From assembly GCA_902478985.1 (NCBI GenBank), contig CABSNH010000025.1, positions 1-15,831 on the forward strand: a stretch of DNA of 15,831 nucleotides. Reading direction: 5' to 3'. Below the pieces are notes generated by a model that worked only from the letters and a program-made list of their open reading frames with translations, was not told where the DNA came from and ran no database searches. Position numbers and translations under genes: made by a program. Positions 1 to 7,639 of the stretch are shown here, in pieces. Every line of letters starts with the position of its first letter. The stretch's first letter is position 1. This stretch comes from an uncultured Collinsella sp. GTDB lineage: Bacteria > Actinomycetota > Coriobacteriia > Coriobacteriales > Coriobacteriaceae.

Positions 1-39
1 TAGAGTTCGTCGGCAGCGTCAGATGTGTATAAGAGACAG
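1..39. other. Nextera/Tn5 library adapter (sequencing artefact)
   Basis: Bases 7-39 match the Nextera read-1 adapter, ending in the 19-bp Tn5 mosaic end AGATGTGTATAAGAGACAG at 21-39. Bases 1-6 (TAGAGT) fit the last six bases of a Nextera XT i5 index (S516, CCTAGAGT, from memory). Genuine genome sequence begins at about base 40, inside murB. This is untrimmed library sequence at a contig end, not a mobile element. It also supplies a false ATG at 23-25 that reads into murB. Confidence 0.97.
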
Positions 40-562
40 TCCCGGCTCCGTTGGCGGCGCCGTGTCCATGAATGCCGGCACGCGAACCGAGTGGATTGGC
101 TCGCTGGTCGAAGATGTCGTTACGTTTGACCCGAGCTCCGGCATCAAACATTACGCGGGCTCGGAGATCGCTTGGGGCTACCGTGAATGCAGCCTGCCGC
201 GTAACGAGATCATTCTGGAGTGCGTGCTCAAGCTCAAACCTGCGCCCAAGGCCGATATCCGTGAACGTATGGAGCGGTACCTGACGCGGCGTAAGCGCAC
301 ACAGCCCATGGGCTGTGCATCCTGCGGGTCGGTATTTCGCAACCCGCCCGATGCGAGCGTGGGCAAGCTTATCGAGGATTGTGGATTAAAGGGTTTTTCG
401 GTTGGCGGCGCGGAAGTTTCGCCCGTACACGCTAATTTTATCGTTAATAACGGAACCGCCTCGGCCGATGACGTGGCCGCGGTTATCAGACATGTGCACG
501 GAAAGGTGAGGGAGGCGTATGGCATCGAGCTCAGACCGGAAGTTAAATTCCTCGGCTTCTAG
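40..562 (+). CDS. murB: UDP-N-acetylenolpyruvoylglucosamine reductase MurB (5' truncated)
   Basis: MurB is the cytoplasmic FAD enzyme that uses NADPH to reduce UDP-GlcNAc-enolpyruvate to UDP-MurNAc, the second committed step of peptidoglycan precursor synthesis. About 173 C-terminal residues remain of a family usually near 300. The frame opens in the conserved FAD-domain motif PGSVGGAVSMNAG. It continues through a YREC segment, the SCGSVFRNP motif with the family's catalytic Ser-type loop, GGAEVSPVHANFIVN, and a C-terminal RPEVKFLGF holding the conserved Glu. The missing N-terminal half lies beyond the contig end, where adapter sequence replaces it, so this is an assembly truncation and not a pseudogene. 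The end overlaps ftsQ by 44 bp, which suggests co-transcription and translational coupling in a dcw-type cluster. Confidence 0.93.
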
Positions 563-1787
563 AGCATCGAAACCAACCTTCCGCCGCGCCGGAGGGCGTT
601 CCGGCGCACCGTCTCAGCCTCAACGTAAATCCGTTATGCCTTCTAAGCCTGCTGGGTCCGTGCGGCCTGCCAAGCGTTCGACTGCCGGTTCGCAGCTTGG
701 CGGACGCCCCGCGGCCAAAAATGTTGCTCGTCCGGTGGCACGTCCCTCGGTGACGCCCAAACCGGCGATGGGTGCCATACCTTCTCGCCCCATAGCGTCG
801 CCCAAGCCCTCGTTGGGGGCAAAGGTGACGCGTCCCGGTCGCGCGCTGGGTGCATCTAAGCCACGTATGCTGACGTCGGTGTCGGCCTCCGCAAAACCGC
901 AATCGGGCAAAAAGGGCTCTAATCCGCTGTCATCGATCGGCGCCCTGGCAAATCATGCGGCGGGTGCCGCTTCTGCCGTTAAGGGCAAGGGCAAAATCGT
1001 GGGCGGCATCCTTGCCGCTCTGGCAGCGCTTGCAGTCGTTGCCGTCGTCGTCATTAACTCTGGCCTGTTCGCCGCTACCGATATTCAGATCCAGGGCAGC
1101 GAGCATGTGACCAAGCACGATGCCATCCAGCTGATCGATCTGCCCGAGAACACGTCGCTGTTCAATGTGAATTCCGACCAGATCACCGAGGGCCTTAAGC
1201 AAAATCCGTGGGTCTCGGGCGTGGATGTCCAACGTCAATTTCCCCATACGCTCATCATCACGCCGACGGAACGCAAAGTTATCGCAATCGCCTACATTAG
1301 CTCCGACGATCTTGCCTGGGCGATCGGGGACGATGACACATGGATTGCACCACTGTCTACCTCGGTCGATGTTGACGACCAGGGCAATGTCATTACAACG
1401 GGGGAGGGTGCCAACACCCTAAACGGCATCGATGCCGCCCTGGCGCTCGCCAAACATTACGGAGCCGTGCTGCTGACCGATGTCTCGGCCGATGTCGCGC
1501 CGGTTTCGGGGCAAGCGGTAAATTCCAAGGCGGTCAAGGCCGGCCTGGATTACGTCCGCGGATTCTCGAGCGAGTTCCTGGGCCAGGTCAAGGATATTTC
1601 CACGCCCTCGGTCGAGGCCATCTCGGCGAATCTCGATAACGGTATCGAGGTGTCGCTCGGAGATTCGGATGACATTGCCAAAAAGGAGCATATCGTTACC
1701 AAGCTGCTTTCGCAGGTGGAGGGCGTGACGTATATCAACGTTCGATCTCCTGGCAACTATACGTTTAGGAACGCACCGACCTCGTAG
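519..1787 (+). CDS. ftsQ: Cell division protein FtsQ/DivIB
   Basis: A bitopic divisome protein of 422 aa that links early and late division proteins (FtsB/FtsL partners) outside the membrane. The layout is clear: residues 1-158 are a long cytoplasmic tail rich in Pro, Ser, Ala, Lys and Arg with repeated KP/RP pairs; one membrane segment lies at about 160-180 (IVGGILAALAALAVVAVVVI); a POTRA domain at about 186-258 includes QGSEHVTKHDAI, NTSLFNVN and NPWVSGVDVQRQFPHTL; and an FtsQ beta domain runs to about 415. The ATG at 519 has AGGGAGG at 508-514 and lies inside the murB end, which favours it over later starts. The extracytoplasmic part has ordinary family length; the cytoplasmic tail is unusually long. 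The assignment rests on domain architecture plus position between murB and ftsZ. Confidence 0.9.
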   Translation: MASSSDRKLNSSASRASKPTFRRAGGRSGAPSQPQRKSVMPSKPAGSVRPAKRSTAGSQLGGRPAAKNVARPVARPSVTPKPAMGAIPSRPIASPKPSLGAKVTRPGRALGASKPRMLTSVSASAKPQSGKKGSNPLSSIGALANHAAGAASAVKGKGKIVGGILAALAALAVVAVVVINSGLFAATDIQIQGSEHVTKHDAIQLIDLPENTSLFNVNSDQITEGLKQNPWVSGVDVQRQFPHTLIITPTERKVIAIAYISSDDLAWAIGDDDTWIAPLSTSVDVDDQGNVITTGEGANTLNGIDAALALAKHYGAVLLTDVSADVAPVSGQAVNSKAVKAGLDYVRGFSSEFLGQVKDISTPSVEAISANLDNGIEVSLGDSDDIAKKEHIVTKLLSQVEGVTYINVRSPGNYTFRNAPTS

Positions 1788-1985
1788 CGTCTTCTGGCCT
1801 TTGTTGATGGGGCATACCGCGCCGTTTATCTGGTTTGTTTGGTTTTCACCGTCAATTATTTGACTGATACGTTCATAATGTGCAAACATAATACGGTTTA
1901 CCTTTGCATTTACTTTCAACTTGAAGGTTAATGTGCGCAGGGGTCAACCCATGCTATGGCAATAACCTTTGTTCGGAGGACCGAC
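1788..1985 (+). promoter_or_regulatory. ftsZ promoter and structured leader
   Basis: The ftsQ-ftsZ spacer is A+T-rich against G+C-rich coding surroundings. Candidate promoter parts are TTGACT at 1860-1865 and two CATAAT boxes at 1874-1879 and 1887-1892, but no pair has the ideal 17-bp spacing, so the exact promoter is unsettled. An imperfect dyad covers 1875-1892 (ATAATGT-GCAA-ACATAAT). Downstream, AAGGTTA (1924-1930) can pair with TAACCTT (1963-1969), which ends just before the ftsZ ribosome-binding site CGGAGGA (1974-1980), or more weakly with ACCTT (1900-1904). No terminator for ftsQ is visible, so read-through from ftsQ into ftsZ is likely as well. Confidence 0.5.
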
Positions 1986-3140
1986 ATGCACGAGACAGAG
2001 ATCAACAACTACCTTGCCGTCATTAAGGTGGTCGGCGTCGGCGGCGGCGGTACCAACGCGGTCAATCGAATGATCGAAGAGGGTATCCGCGGCGTCGAGT
2101 TTGTTGCCATCAACACCGATGCTCAGGCACTCGCGATCTCTGATGCCGATATCAAGGTGCACATCGGCACCGACCTGACCCGCGGCCTGGGCGCTGGCGC
2201 CAACCCCGAGGTCGGCCGTAAGGCCGCCGATGAGTCCCGCGACGACATCGCCGAGGCGCTCGCTGGCGCCGATATGGTGTTCATCACCTGCGGCGAGGGC
2301 GGCGGCACCGGTACCGGCGCTGCCCCCATCGTTGCCGATATCGCGATGAACGAGGTCGGCGCGCTGACCGTCGCCGTCGTGACCAAGCCCTTTACGTTTG
2401 AGGGCCGCAAGCGCAAGAAGAGCGCCGAAGAAGGCATTAAGACGCTTTCCGACTGCGTCGACACCATGATCGTTATCCCTAACGACAAGCTGCTCGACAT
2501 CGCCGAGAAGAAGACCACCATGCTTGAGGCCTTCGCAATCGCCGATGGCGTCCTTTCCCAGGGCACCCAGGGCATCACCGACCTCATCACCGTCCCCGGT
2601 ATCATCAACCTGGACTTCGCCGATGTTAAGACCATCATGAAGCAGGCCGGTACCGCCATGATGGGTATCGGTACCGCTTCTGGGGACACCCGTGCCGTCG
2701 ACGCTGCCCAGCAGGCTATTTCCAGCCCGCTGCTCGAGAGCTCCATCGATGGCGCTACGCGCGTCCTGCTTTCCATTGCCGGTTCCAAGGACCTGGGTAT
2801 TCAGGAGATCAGCGACGCTGCCGACGTTGTCGCCAACGCCGTCGACCCCGAGGCCAACATCATCTTCGGTACCGTTGTGGACGAGTCCCTGGGCGATCAG
2901 GTGCGTATCACCGTTATCGCTACGGGCTTCTCCGACTCCAACGTCAACCGTCAGGACGAGCTCTTCGCTGCTCAGCAGTCCCAGAGCAAGGCCGCTGCTT
3001 CTGCCGAGCCGCAGCGCACCGCTCCTGCCACGAGCCCGGCTCAGGCTGCCCCGACTCGCAACGTCGGTGGTACCGAGCTCCCCAACTTTGGTAACGACCA
3101 GTTTGAGCTTCCTGACTTCCTCAAGCGCGGCAGCTTCTAG
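1986..3140 (+). CDS. ftsZ: Cell division GTPase FtsZ
   Basis: The tubulin-like GTPase (384 aa) that polymerises into the Z ring at mid-cell. The start at 1986 follows CGGAGGA at 1974-1980 and gives [20 protein letters not shown], the usual actinobacterial beginning. The in-frame ATG at 1956 has no ribosome-binding site. Visible motifs are the nucleotide-binding [13 protein letters not shown] (about 17-29), the tubulin signature GGGTGTG (105-111) and the synergy loop NLDFAD (208-213). After the second globular domain there is a short Gln/Ala/Pro linker (about 325-370) and the conserved C-terminal peptide [11 protein letters not shown]. That peptide is the docking site for membrane tethers, here presumably SepF (9507-10232). 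No ftsA is adjacent, as in other actinobacteria. A terminator follows directly. The reading frame on the opposite strand is only codon-bias shadow. Confidence 0.98.
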   Translation: MHETEINNYLAVIKVVGVGGGGTNAVNRMIEEGIRGVEFVAINTDAQALAISDADIKVHIGTDLTRGLGAGANPEVGRKAADESRDDIAEALAGADMVFITCGEGGGTGTGAAPIVADIAMNEVGALTVAVVTKPFTFEGRKRKKSAEEGIKTLSDCVDTMIVIPNDKLLDIAEKKTTMLEAFAIADGVLSQGTQGITDLITVPGIINLDFADVKTIMKQAGTAMMGIGTASGDTRAVDAAQQAISSPLLESSIDGATRVLLSIAGSKDLGIQEISDAADVVANAVDPEANIIFGTVVDESLGDQVRITVIATGFSDSNVNRQDELFAAQQSQSKAAASAEPQRTAPATSPAQAAPTRNVGGTELPNFGNDQFELPDFLKRGSF

Positions 3141-3165
3141 TTCGTCTTTATCAACGACCTGCATG

Positions 3166-3195
3166 GGGTGCGTCCGATTGGGCGCACCCTTTTTT
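3166..3195 (+). terminator. Rho-independent terminator of ftsZ
   Basis: GGGTGCGTCC (3166-3175) pairs with GGGCGCACCC (3180-3189), with one G-T wobble and a GATT loop, followed by six T (3190-3195). It starts 26 bp after the ftsZ stop and separates ftsZ from the pgeF-pst transcript. Confidence 0.9.
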
Positions 3196-3230
3196 GTTGT
3201 GTTTCGCCTTTGTAAATGAAAGCCTCCAAT

Positions 3231-3277
3231 CTCCTTACGTTCCCTTTACGTTTGGTCCCTACCGCTGCGGGTATCCT
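3231..3277 (+). promoter_or_regulatory. Candidate Pho box and -10 upstream of pgeF-pst
   Basis: Two adjacent 11-bp units, CTCCTTACGTT (3231-3241) and CCCTTTACGTT (3242-3252), agree at 9 of 11 positions. A possible -10 hexamer TATCCT lies at 3272-3277. PhoB/PhoP-type response regulators bind direct repeats with 11-bp periodicity that overlap or replace the -35 region. This is the only intergenic space upstream of the pst genes. The repeat is seen directly; the regulator and the role are inferred. TTACGTT also occurs inside coding sequence nearby, so the heptamer alone is not rare. Confidence 0.4.
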
Positions 3278-3355
3278 TTTGTTGAAGTATGGCAGCCGTA
3301 TGGCACGGACTGCAGCGGCGTCGCCGCGATACTTGTGTTATTAGGAGGCTTTAGT

Positions 3356-4156
3356 ATGGCAGCACGTGCGGACAGCGTTTCGCGTGTCGACCATGATGGA
3401 GTTACGTTCGTAGAGGGCGCGACGCGCGATGTTCGTTTTGCCTTTACCGAGCGCACCGGTGGTGTTTCCGAAGATGCGTACTCCTCACTCAATCTGGGCT
3501 CGCATGTTGGCGATGATCCCTTTGCCGTTCAAGAAAATCGTCGCCGCGCACTCGAGGCCATAGGGGCCGCGGAGTGCGAGCACAACCTGCTTGTTCCCAA
3601 TCAAGTACACGGTGACCATGTCGTGACGGTGGCCTCGAACGGTGCCGATTATCTCGAGAATATTCGCGAGCAGATTGCCGAGGGCTGCGATGCCATCGTC
3701 TGCACGGCCCGTGAGGTACCCGTGATGCTTTGCTTTGCCGATTGCGTTCCCGTGGTGCTGGTGGCTCCCGGCGGCTTTGCCGTGGTGCACTCTGGCTGGA
3801 AGGGCACGATTGCGCGCATTTCCGCCAAGGCGTGCCAAGCGCTCTGCGAGGCGGCTGGCTGCAAGCCGGACGACATCTCTGCCTACATTGGGCCCCATAT
3901 CCTGGGCGACGAGTACGAGGTGTCCCAAGAACTTATGGATCGCTTTGCCGCCGAGTTCGCGTGCATCGATGCCTCTGCTTCTCGTATGCTCGATCTTTCC
4001 GCCGCCATTCGCGAGGCGCTGATGGACGCCGGCGTCGAGGCGAGCAGCATTGTGGACACCAAGCTTTCCACCGTTCGTCAGAACGACCGCTTTTATTCCT
4101 ACCGCAACGAGGGCGGCACCTGTGGGCGCCATGCTGCGATCGGCGTGATGCTATGA
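3356..4156 (+). CDS. pgeF: Peptidoglycan editing factor PgeF (YfiH/YlmD, laccase-domain family)
   Basis: A 266-aa cytoplasmic protein of the former 'polyphenol oxidase' family (DUF152/Cu-oxidase_4). Members act as zinc-dependent purine nucleoside phosphorylases or deaminases; E. coli YfiH keeps L-Ser out of the stem peptide at the MurC step. AGGAGG at 3343-3348 lies 7 nt before the ATG at 3356; the open frame further upstream has no such site. Family motifs in order are FTERTGGVS, SSLNLGSHVGDDP with VQENR, NQVHGDHV (metal ligand H85), ADCVPVVLV (C130), VVHSGWKGT (H145), YIGPHI, and SYRNEGGTCGRHAAIGVML at the C terminus. All three metal ligands are present. The stop codon TGA overlaps the pstS start (ATGA), so pgeF is the first gene of a unit running into the phosphate transporter. 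In many Gram-positive clusters its neighbour is yggS instead. Confidence 0.93.
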   Translation: MAARADSVSRVDHDGVTFVEGATRDVRFAFTERTGGVSEDAYSSLNLGSHVGDDPFAVQENRRRALEAIGAAECEHNLLVPNQVHGDHVVTVASNGADYLENIREQIAEGCDAIVCTAREVPVMLCFADCVPVVLVAPGGFAVVHSGWKGTIARISAKACQALCEAAGCKPDDISAYIGPHILGDEYEVSQELMDRFAAEFACIDASASRMLDLSAAIREALMDAGVEASSIVDTKLSTVRQNDRFYSYRNEGGTCGRHAAIGVML

Positions 4157-4989
4157 GAAAGATCGCATCGGTCCTGAGTGCTGCAGTGCTTACGCTCACG
4201 CTGTGTGCTTGCTCCTCGGGATCTTCCACATCTTCTATTACCGTGGCCGGCTCGACCACGTGCCTTCCCATTGCCGAGATCGCAGCCGAGGGCTTTAAGG
4301 AAGAGGCCGGCACCGATGTGCTCGTCTCCGGCCTTGGCTCCTCTGCGGGTATCGAGGCCGTCAGCAACGGCACGGCCGACATCGCCAGCTCGTCTCGTGG
4401 CCTCAATGCCGACGAACAAGACCTTGGCCTGACCCCGATCGTAATCGCGCACGACGGCATCGCAGTCATCGTGAACGACGACAACCCGGTCGACAATCTC
4501 TCGACCGAGCAGCTCCGCGATATTTACGCCGGCAAGATCACCAACTGGAAGGAAGTCGGCGGAGAGGACCTGAAGATTCAGGTTATCAACCGCGACGAGG
4601 CGTCCGGTACGCGCGAGGCCTTCCGTACCATCGTGATGGACGGCACGCCGTTCGATCGCCGCTCGGCCGTTCTTTCGGGTACGGGCCAAGTGCGCGACGT
4701 CGTGTCCCGCTCGCATGGCGCCATTGGCTACATCTCGCTGGGTTTTGTCGAGAGCCTCAACGCCACGACCTCGGTTAAGGCCGTTTCGGTCAACCATGTC
4801 GAGGCATCCGAGAAGACGGTCGCAAGTGGCGGCTATCCCATCTCGCGCGACCTTTACTTCTTTGTGAAGGGTACGCCTTCGCATCAGGCGCAGGACTACA
4901 TTGACTATGTGACGTCCGAGAAGATGGACAAGCAGATTCGCGAGGCGGGCTTTATTCCCGTCACCAACGACGGAAAGGGGAGTGAGTAG
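4153..4989 (+). CDS. pstS: Phosphate-binding lipoprotein PstS
   Basis: The extracytoplasmic phosphate-binding component of the PstSCAB ABC importer, 278 aa. A lipoprotein signal peptide is evident: MRKIASVLSAAVLTLTLCAC with lipobox LCAC, so Cys20 would be lipidated after cleavage. A Ser/Thr-rich tether follows. Phosphate-binding loops of the family are visible: VAGSTTCLPI (GSTT at 33-36), SSSRGLN (79-85, with the conserved Arg82) and RDEASGTREAF (147-157). The ATG at 4153 overlaps the pgeF stop by four bases and has no clear ribosome-binding site of its own, so translation is probably coupled. It is slightly shorter than the E. coli protein, as is common in Gram-positive bacteria. A separate promoter inside the 3' end of pgeF cannot be excluded. 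Confidence 0.96.
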   Translation: MRKIASVLSAAVLTLTLCACSSGSSTSSITVAGSTTCLPIAEIAAEGFKEEAGTDVLVSGLGSSAGIEAVSNGTADIASSSRGLNADEQDLGLTPIVIAHDGIAVIVNDDNPVDNLSTEQLRDIYAGKITNWKEVGGEDLKIQVINRDEASGTREAFRTIVMDGTPFDRRSAVLSGTGQVRDVVSRSHGAIGYISLGFVESLNATTSVKAVSVNHVEASEKTVASGGYPISRDLYFFVKGTPSHQAQDYIDYVTSEKMDKQIREAGFIPVTNDGKGSE

Positions 4990-4990
4990 C

Positions 4991-5914
4991 GTGGAAGCAC
5001 AGGAAACCCCCCAGATTGAGCAGGAGGCTCAGACGCCCAAAAAGCGTGAGTTGGCGTTGGTGTCGCGTAGCACCTATCTCAAGGAGAAGGCGCTGCAGTG
5101 GATCTTCTTTGCCTGCGCGTTCTTGGCGGTCGTCACCGTTATCCTGATCTTTGTCTTTACCACGTACTCGGCGCTGCCCGTCTTTACCGACATCGGCCTG
5201 GCGGACTTCTTTAGCTTTACGTGGGCGCCATCCGAGGGCCACTACGGCATCATGTCGCTGCTGGCGGGCTCTGGTCTGGTGACGGTCGGTGCGCTCGCCA
5301 TGGGCGTGCCCCTGGGTGTGGGCACGGCTGTATATCTGGTCGAGATCGCCAGCAAGCGCGTGTGCAGGCTCATCAGCCCCGCCGTCGACCTGCTGGCGGG
5401 CATCCCCTCCATCATCTACGGCTTCTTTGGCATGGTCATCATCCGCCCGTTTATCGCGCAGCTGACCGGCGGTCTTGGCTTTGGCGCGCTGACGGCGTGG
5501 TTTGTGCTTGCCATCATGATCGTTCCCACCATTACCACGCTCACGATCGATGCCCTCAATTCCATCCCCATGGGCATTCGCGAGGCGTCCTATGCCATGG
5601 GTGCCACCAAGTGGCAGACCATCTACAAGGTCGTGCTGCCTGCAGCCAAGCTGGGCATTGTCGATGCAATTGTCTTGGGTATGGGGCGTGCCATCGGTGA
5701 GACCATGGCCGTGCTGATGGTCGTGGGCAACGCCCCGGTCATTCCAGATAGCATCTCGAGCCCCATCTCGACGCTCACGAGCCAGATCGCACTCGACATG
5801 AGCTATTCCTCGGGCCTGCATCGCTCGGCTCTGTTTGGCATGGGCGTGGTCCTGTTTATCATCTCAGCTGCACTGGTGGGTATCGTTCGCCTGATTTCAA
5901 AGAAGAGGGGGTAG
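4991..5914 (+). CDS. pstC: Phosphate ABC transporter permease PstC
   Basis: One of the two membrane subunits forming the phosphate channel (about 307 aa). A charged cytoplasmic N-terminal tail is followed by a first membrane segment, WIFFACAFLAVVTVILIFVF, and then the binding-protein-dependent permease core. The EAA loop that contacts PstB is IREASYAMGATKWQTIYKVV, followed by LPAAKLGI; GMGRAIGETMAV is also conserved. I chose the GTG at 4991 because GGAG at 4979-4982 lies 8 nt upstream. A GTG at 4982, overlapping the pstS end, would add three residues (MSS) but sits on top of that purine stretch. Either start gives tight coupling to pstS; pstA begins 3 bp after the stop. Confidence 0.95.
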   Translation: MEAQETPQIEQEAQTPKKRELALVSRSTYLKEKALQWIFFACAFLAVVTVILIFVFTTYSALPVFTDIGLADFFSFTWAPSEGHYGIMSLLAGSGLVTVGALAMGVPLGVGTAVYLVEIASKRVCRLISPAVDLLAGIPSIIYGFFGMVIIRPFIAQLTGGLGFGALTAWFVLAIMIVPTITTLTIDALNSIPMGIREASYAMGATKWQTIYKVVLPAAKLGIVDAIVLGMGRAIGETMAVLMVVGNAPVIPDSISSPISTLTSQIALDMSYSSGLHRSALFGMGVVLFIISAALVGIVRLISKKRG

Positions 5915-5917
5915 GCT

Positions 5918-6823
5918 ATGTCCGATTCCGTTGACACGACGGTCGATGCGACCTCGTCGCGCGAGCTCATCAAGCGTGCCCTTTCCCATGGCAAGAAGGG
6001 CCGCATCAACAAGGACCTGTCCAACAAGATTATGCTCGGCGTGTTTCGCGCCGCGGCCTATATCACCACCCTGGTGTTGCTCGCCATCATCGCCTACGTG
6101 GTCATTAACGGTCTTCCGCATATCTCGCTCGACTTTATCTTCGGCTGGCCGCAGGGCGTAAACGCCGAGGGCGGCATTTGGCCCACGATCGTCTCGACTA
6201 TCTACGTGACGGCACTCGCCATGCTCATCTGCACGCCGGTTGCCGTCTTGGCTGCGGTCTATCTGGCTGAATACGCCAAGCAGGGCAAGATTGTCGACAT
6301 CATCCGCTATGCTGCCGATGCTCTGGCCTCGGTGCCTTCCATCGTTATGGGCCTCTTTGGTTACGCCTTGTTTGTTGAGGCCATGGACCTGGGTCTTTCG
6401 ATGGTTTCGGCCGCCCTGGCGCTGGCGCTTCTGATGCTGCCCATCGTCATGCGCACCACCGAGGAGGCAATCCGCGCCGTTCCGCGCTATATCCGTTGGG
6501 GCGCATATGGCCTGGGCGCCACCAAGTGGCAGGTCGTCTCCAAGATCGTGCTTCCTTCTGCTTTTGGCCGCATTGCCACCGGCATCGTCCTTGCCATCGG
6601 CCGCGCCATCGGCGAGACCGCGGTGGTGCTCTACACCATGGGTCAGGCCATCAACCTGCCCATATCGCCGTTCGATTCCGGTCGCCCCATGACCGTTCAC
6701 CTCTATTTGCTTGCCAACGACGGCATCAACATGAACGCAGCCTACGGCACCGCGCTTTTGCTGATGGCGATTATTCTGGCCTTCAACCTGTTTGCGCGTT
6801 ATCTGTCGCGCAAGCGCCGCTAG
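5918..6823 (+). CDS. pstA: Phosphate ABC transporter permease PstA
   Basis: The second membrane subunit of the Pst channel, 301 aa. A cytoplasmic N-terminal region of about 45 residues precedes the first membrane segment (AAYITTLVLLAIIAYVVI). The core contains ASVPSIVMGLFGYALF and the EAA loop AIRAVPRYIRWGAYGLGATK with WQVVSKIVLPSAFGRI. These are close in kind to the matching PstC segment, as expected for a related subunit pair. AIGRAIGETAVVLYTMG is conserved. The ATG at 5918 is preceded by a purine-rich AGAAGAGGGGG stretch that ends in the pstC stop region, so the two permeases are translated together. The stop is 12 bp before pstB. Confidence 0.96.
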   Translation: MSDSVDTTVDATSSRELIKRALSHGKKGRINKDLSNKIMLGVFRAAAYITTLVLLAIIAYVVINGLPHISLDFIFGWPQGVNAEGGIWPTIVSTIYVTALAMLICTPVAVLAAVYLAEYAKQGKIVDIIRYAADALASVPSIVMGLFGYALFVEAMDLGLSMVSAALALALLMLPIVMRTTEEAIRAVPRYIRWGAYGLGATKWQVVSKIVLPSAFGRIATGIVLAIGRAIGETAVVLYTMGQAINLPISPFDSGRPMTVHLYLLANDGINMNAAYGTALLLMAIILAFNLFARYLSRKRR

Positions 6824-6835
6824 TTAAGGAGTCCC

Positions 6836-7639
6836 ATGTCCGTCTATCAGTCCGCTCCCACGCCGGAGCAAGCGGCCATCACGGCCAAGGATTTCAACTT
6901 TTGGTACGGTGACTTTCATGCGCTGACGGGGCTCGACCTCAACATCGCCAAAAACGCCATCACCTCGTTTATCGGTCCTTCGGGTTGTGGTAAATCGACG
7001 TTTTTGCGCTGCATCAACCGTATGAACGACCTTATCGAGGGTACTCGCGTCGAGGGCACCATGACACTCGACGGCAACGATATCTATGCCGAGGGCGTCG
7101 ACCCGGTCGACCTTCGTCGCCGCGTGGGCATGATTTTTCAGCAGCCCAACCCGTTTCCCAAATCCATCTACGAGAATGTCGCTTTTGGCCCTCGTCTGCA
7201 GGGCGTGACTAGCAAAAGCGACCTCGACGACATCGTGGAAGAATCGCTCAAGCGCGCCAACCTCTGGAAAGAGGTATCCAATCAGCTCAACAAGGATGGT
7301 TTGGCGCTCTCGGGCGGTCAACAGCAGCGTCTGTGCATCGCGCGTGTGCTTGCGGTGCAGCCCGATGTCCTTCTGATGGACGAGCCCTGCTCCGCCATCG
7401 ACCCCACGTCCGTATCTAAGGTCGAGGATCTGATGGCCGAGCTGGCGCCCGAGATGACGATCATCATCGTCACGCATTCTATGCAGCAGGCCGCTCGCAT
7501 TAGCGACTACACCGCATTTTTCTTGCAGGAAGTTGCCGGTGAGCCCGCCACGCTCATCGAGTATGGTCAAACCGACGCGATCTTCACCAGCCCGGTGGAT
7601 TCGCGGACGGAAGACTATATCACCGGCCGCTTTGGCTGA
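6836..7639 (+). CDS. pstB: Phosphate ABC transporter ATPase PstB
   Basis: The cytoplasmic ATPase of the Pst importer, 267 aa, of normal family length. All ABC motifs are intact: Walker [10 protein letters not shown] (47-55), Q-loop with the PstB-typical [15 protein letters not shown] (101-115), signature LSGGQQQRL (158-166), Walker B VLLMDEP (178-184, Glu183 catalytic), D-loop SAIDP and the switch His214 in [16 protein letters not shown] stands where many PstB have CSALDP. The ribosome-binding site AAGGAG at 6826-6831 precedes the ATG. pstS, pstC, pstA and pstB are all complete, so the importer should be functional. A 92-bp gap with hairpins separates it from phoU. Confidence 0.98.
   Translation: MSVYQSAPTPEQAAITAKDFNFWYGDFHALTGLDLNIAKNAITSFIGPSGCGKSTFLRCINRMNDLIEGTRVEGTMTLDGNDIYAEGVDPVDLRRRVGMIFQQPNPFPKSIYENVAFGPRLQGVTSKSDLDDIVEESLKRANLWKEVSNQLNKDGLALSGGQQQRLCIARVLAVQPDVLLMDEPCSAIDPTSVSKVEDLMAELAPEMTIIIVTHSMQQAARISDYTAFFLQEVAGEPATLIEYGQTDAIFTSPVDSRTEDYITGRFG

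Noticed and set aside
21..39. Tn5 mosaic end as evidence of a transposon insertion
   Set aside because: It is joined to the rest of the library adapter and index bases at a contig end, which identifies it as library preparation sequence.
23..40. ATG at 23 as the start of a complete murB-like protein
   Set aside because: The codon and the next five lie in or at the Nextera adapter; the MurB homology begins at base 40 in mid-protein.
1860..1892. TTGACT (1860-1865) with CATAAT (1887-1892) as a standard sigma-70-type promoter
   Set aside because: The spacer is 21 bp, too long for a standard promoter; the nearer CATAAT gives only 8 bp. The promoter was therefore left undefined.
1944..3164. Long open frame of 406 codons antisense to ftsZ
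   Set aside because: It mirrors a highly biased G+C-rich gene, has a low-complexity Asp/Gly/Val composition, and has no homology or ribosome-binding site.
3194..3355. Upstream extension of pgeF to a TTG at 3194
   Set aside because: The extension has no family similarity, overlaps the ftsZ terminator T tract, and the AGGAGG at 3343-3348 clearly serves the ATG at 3356.
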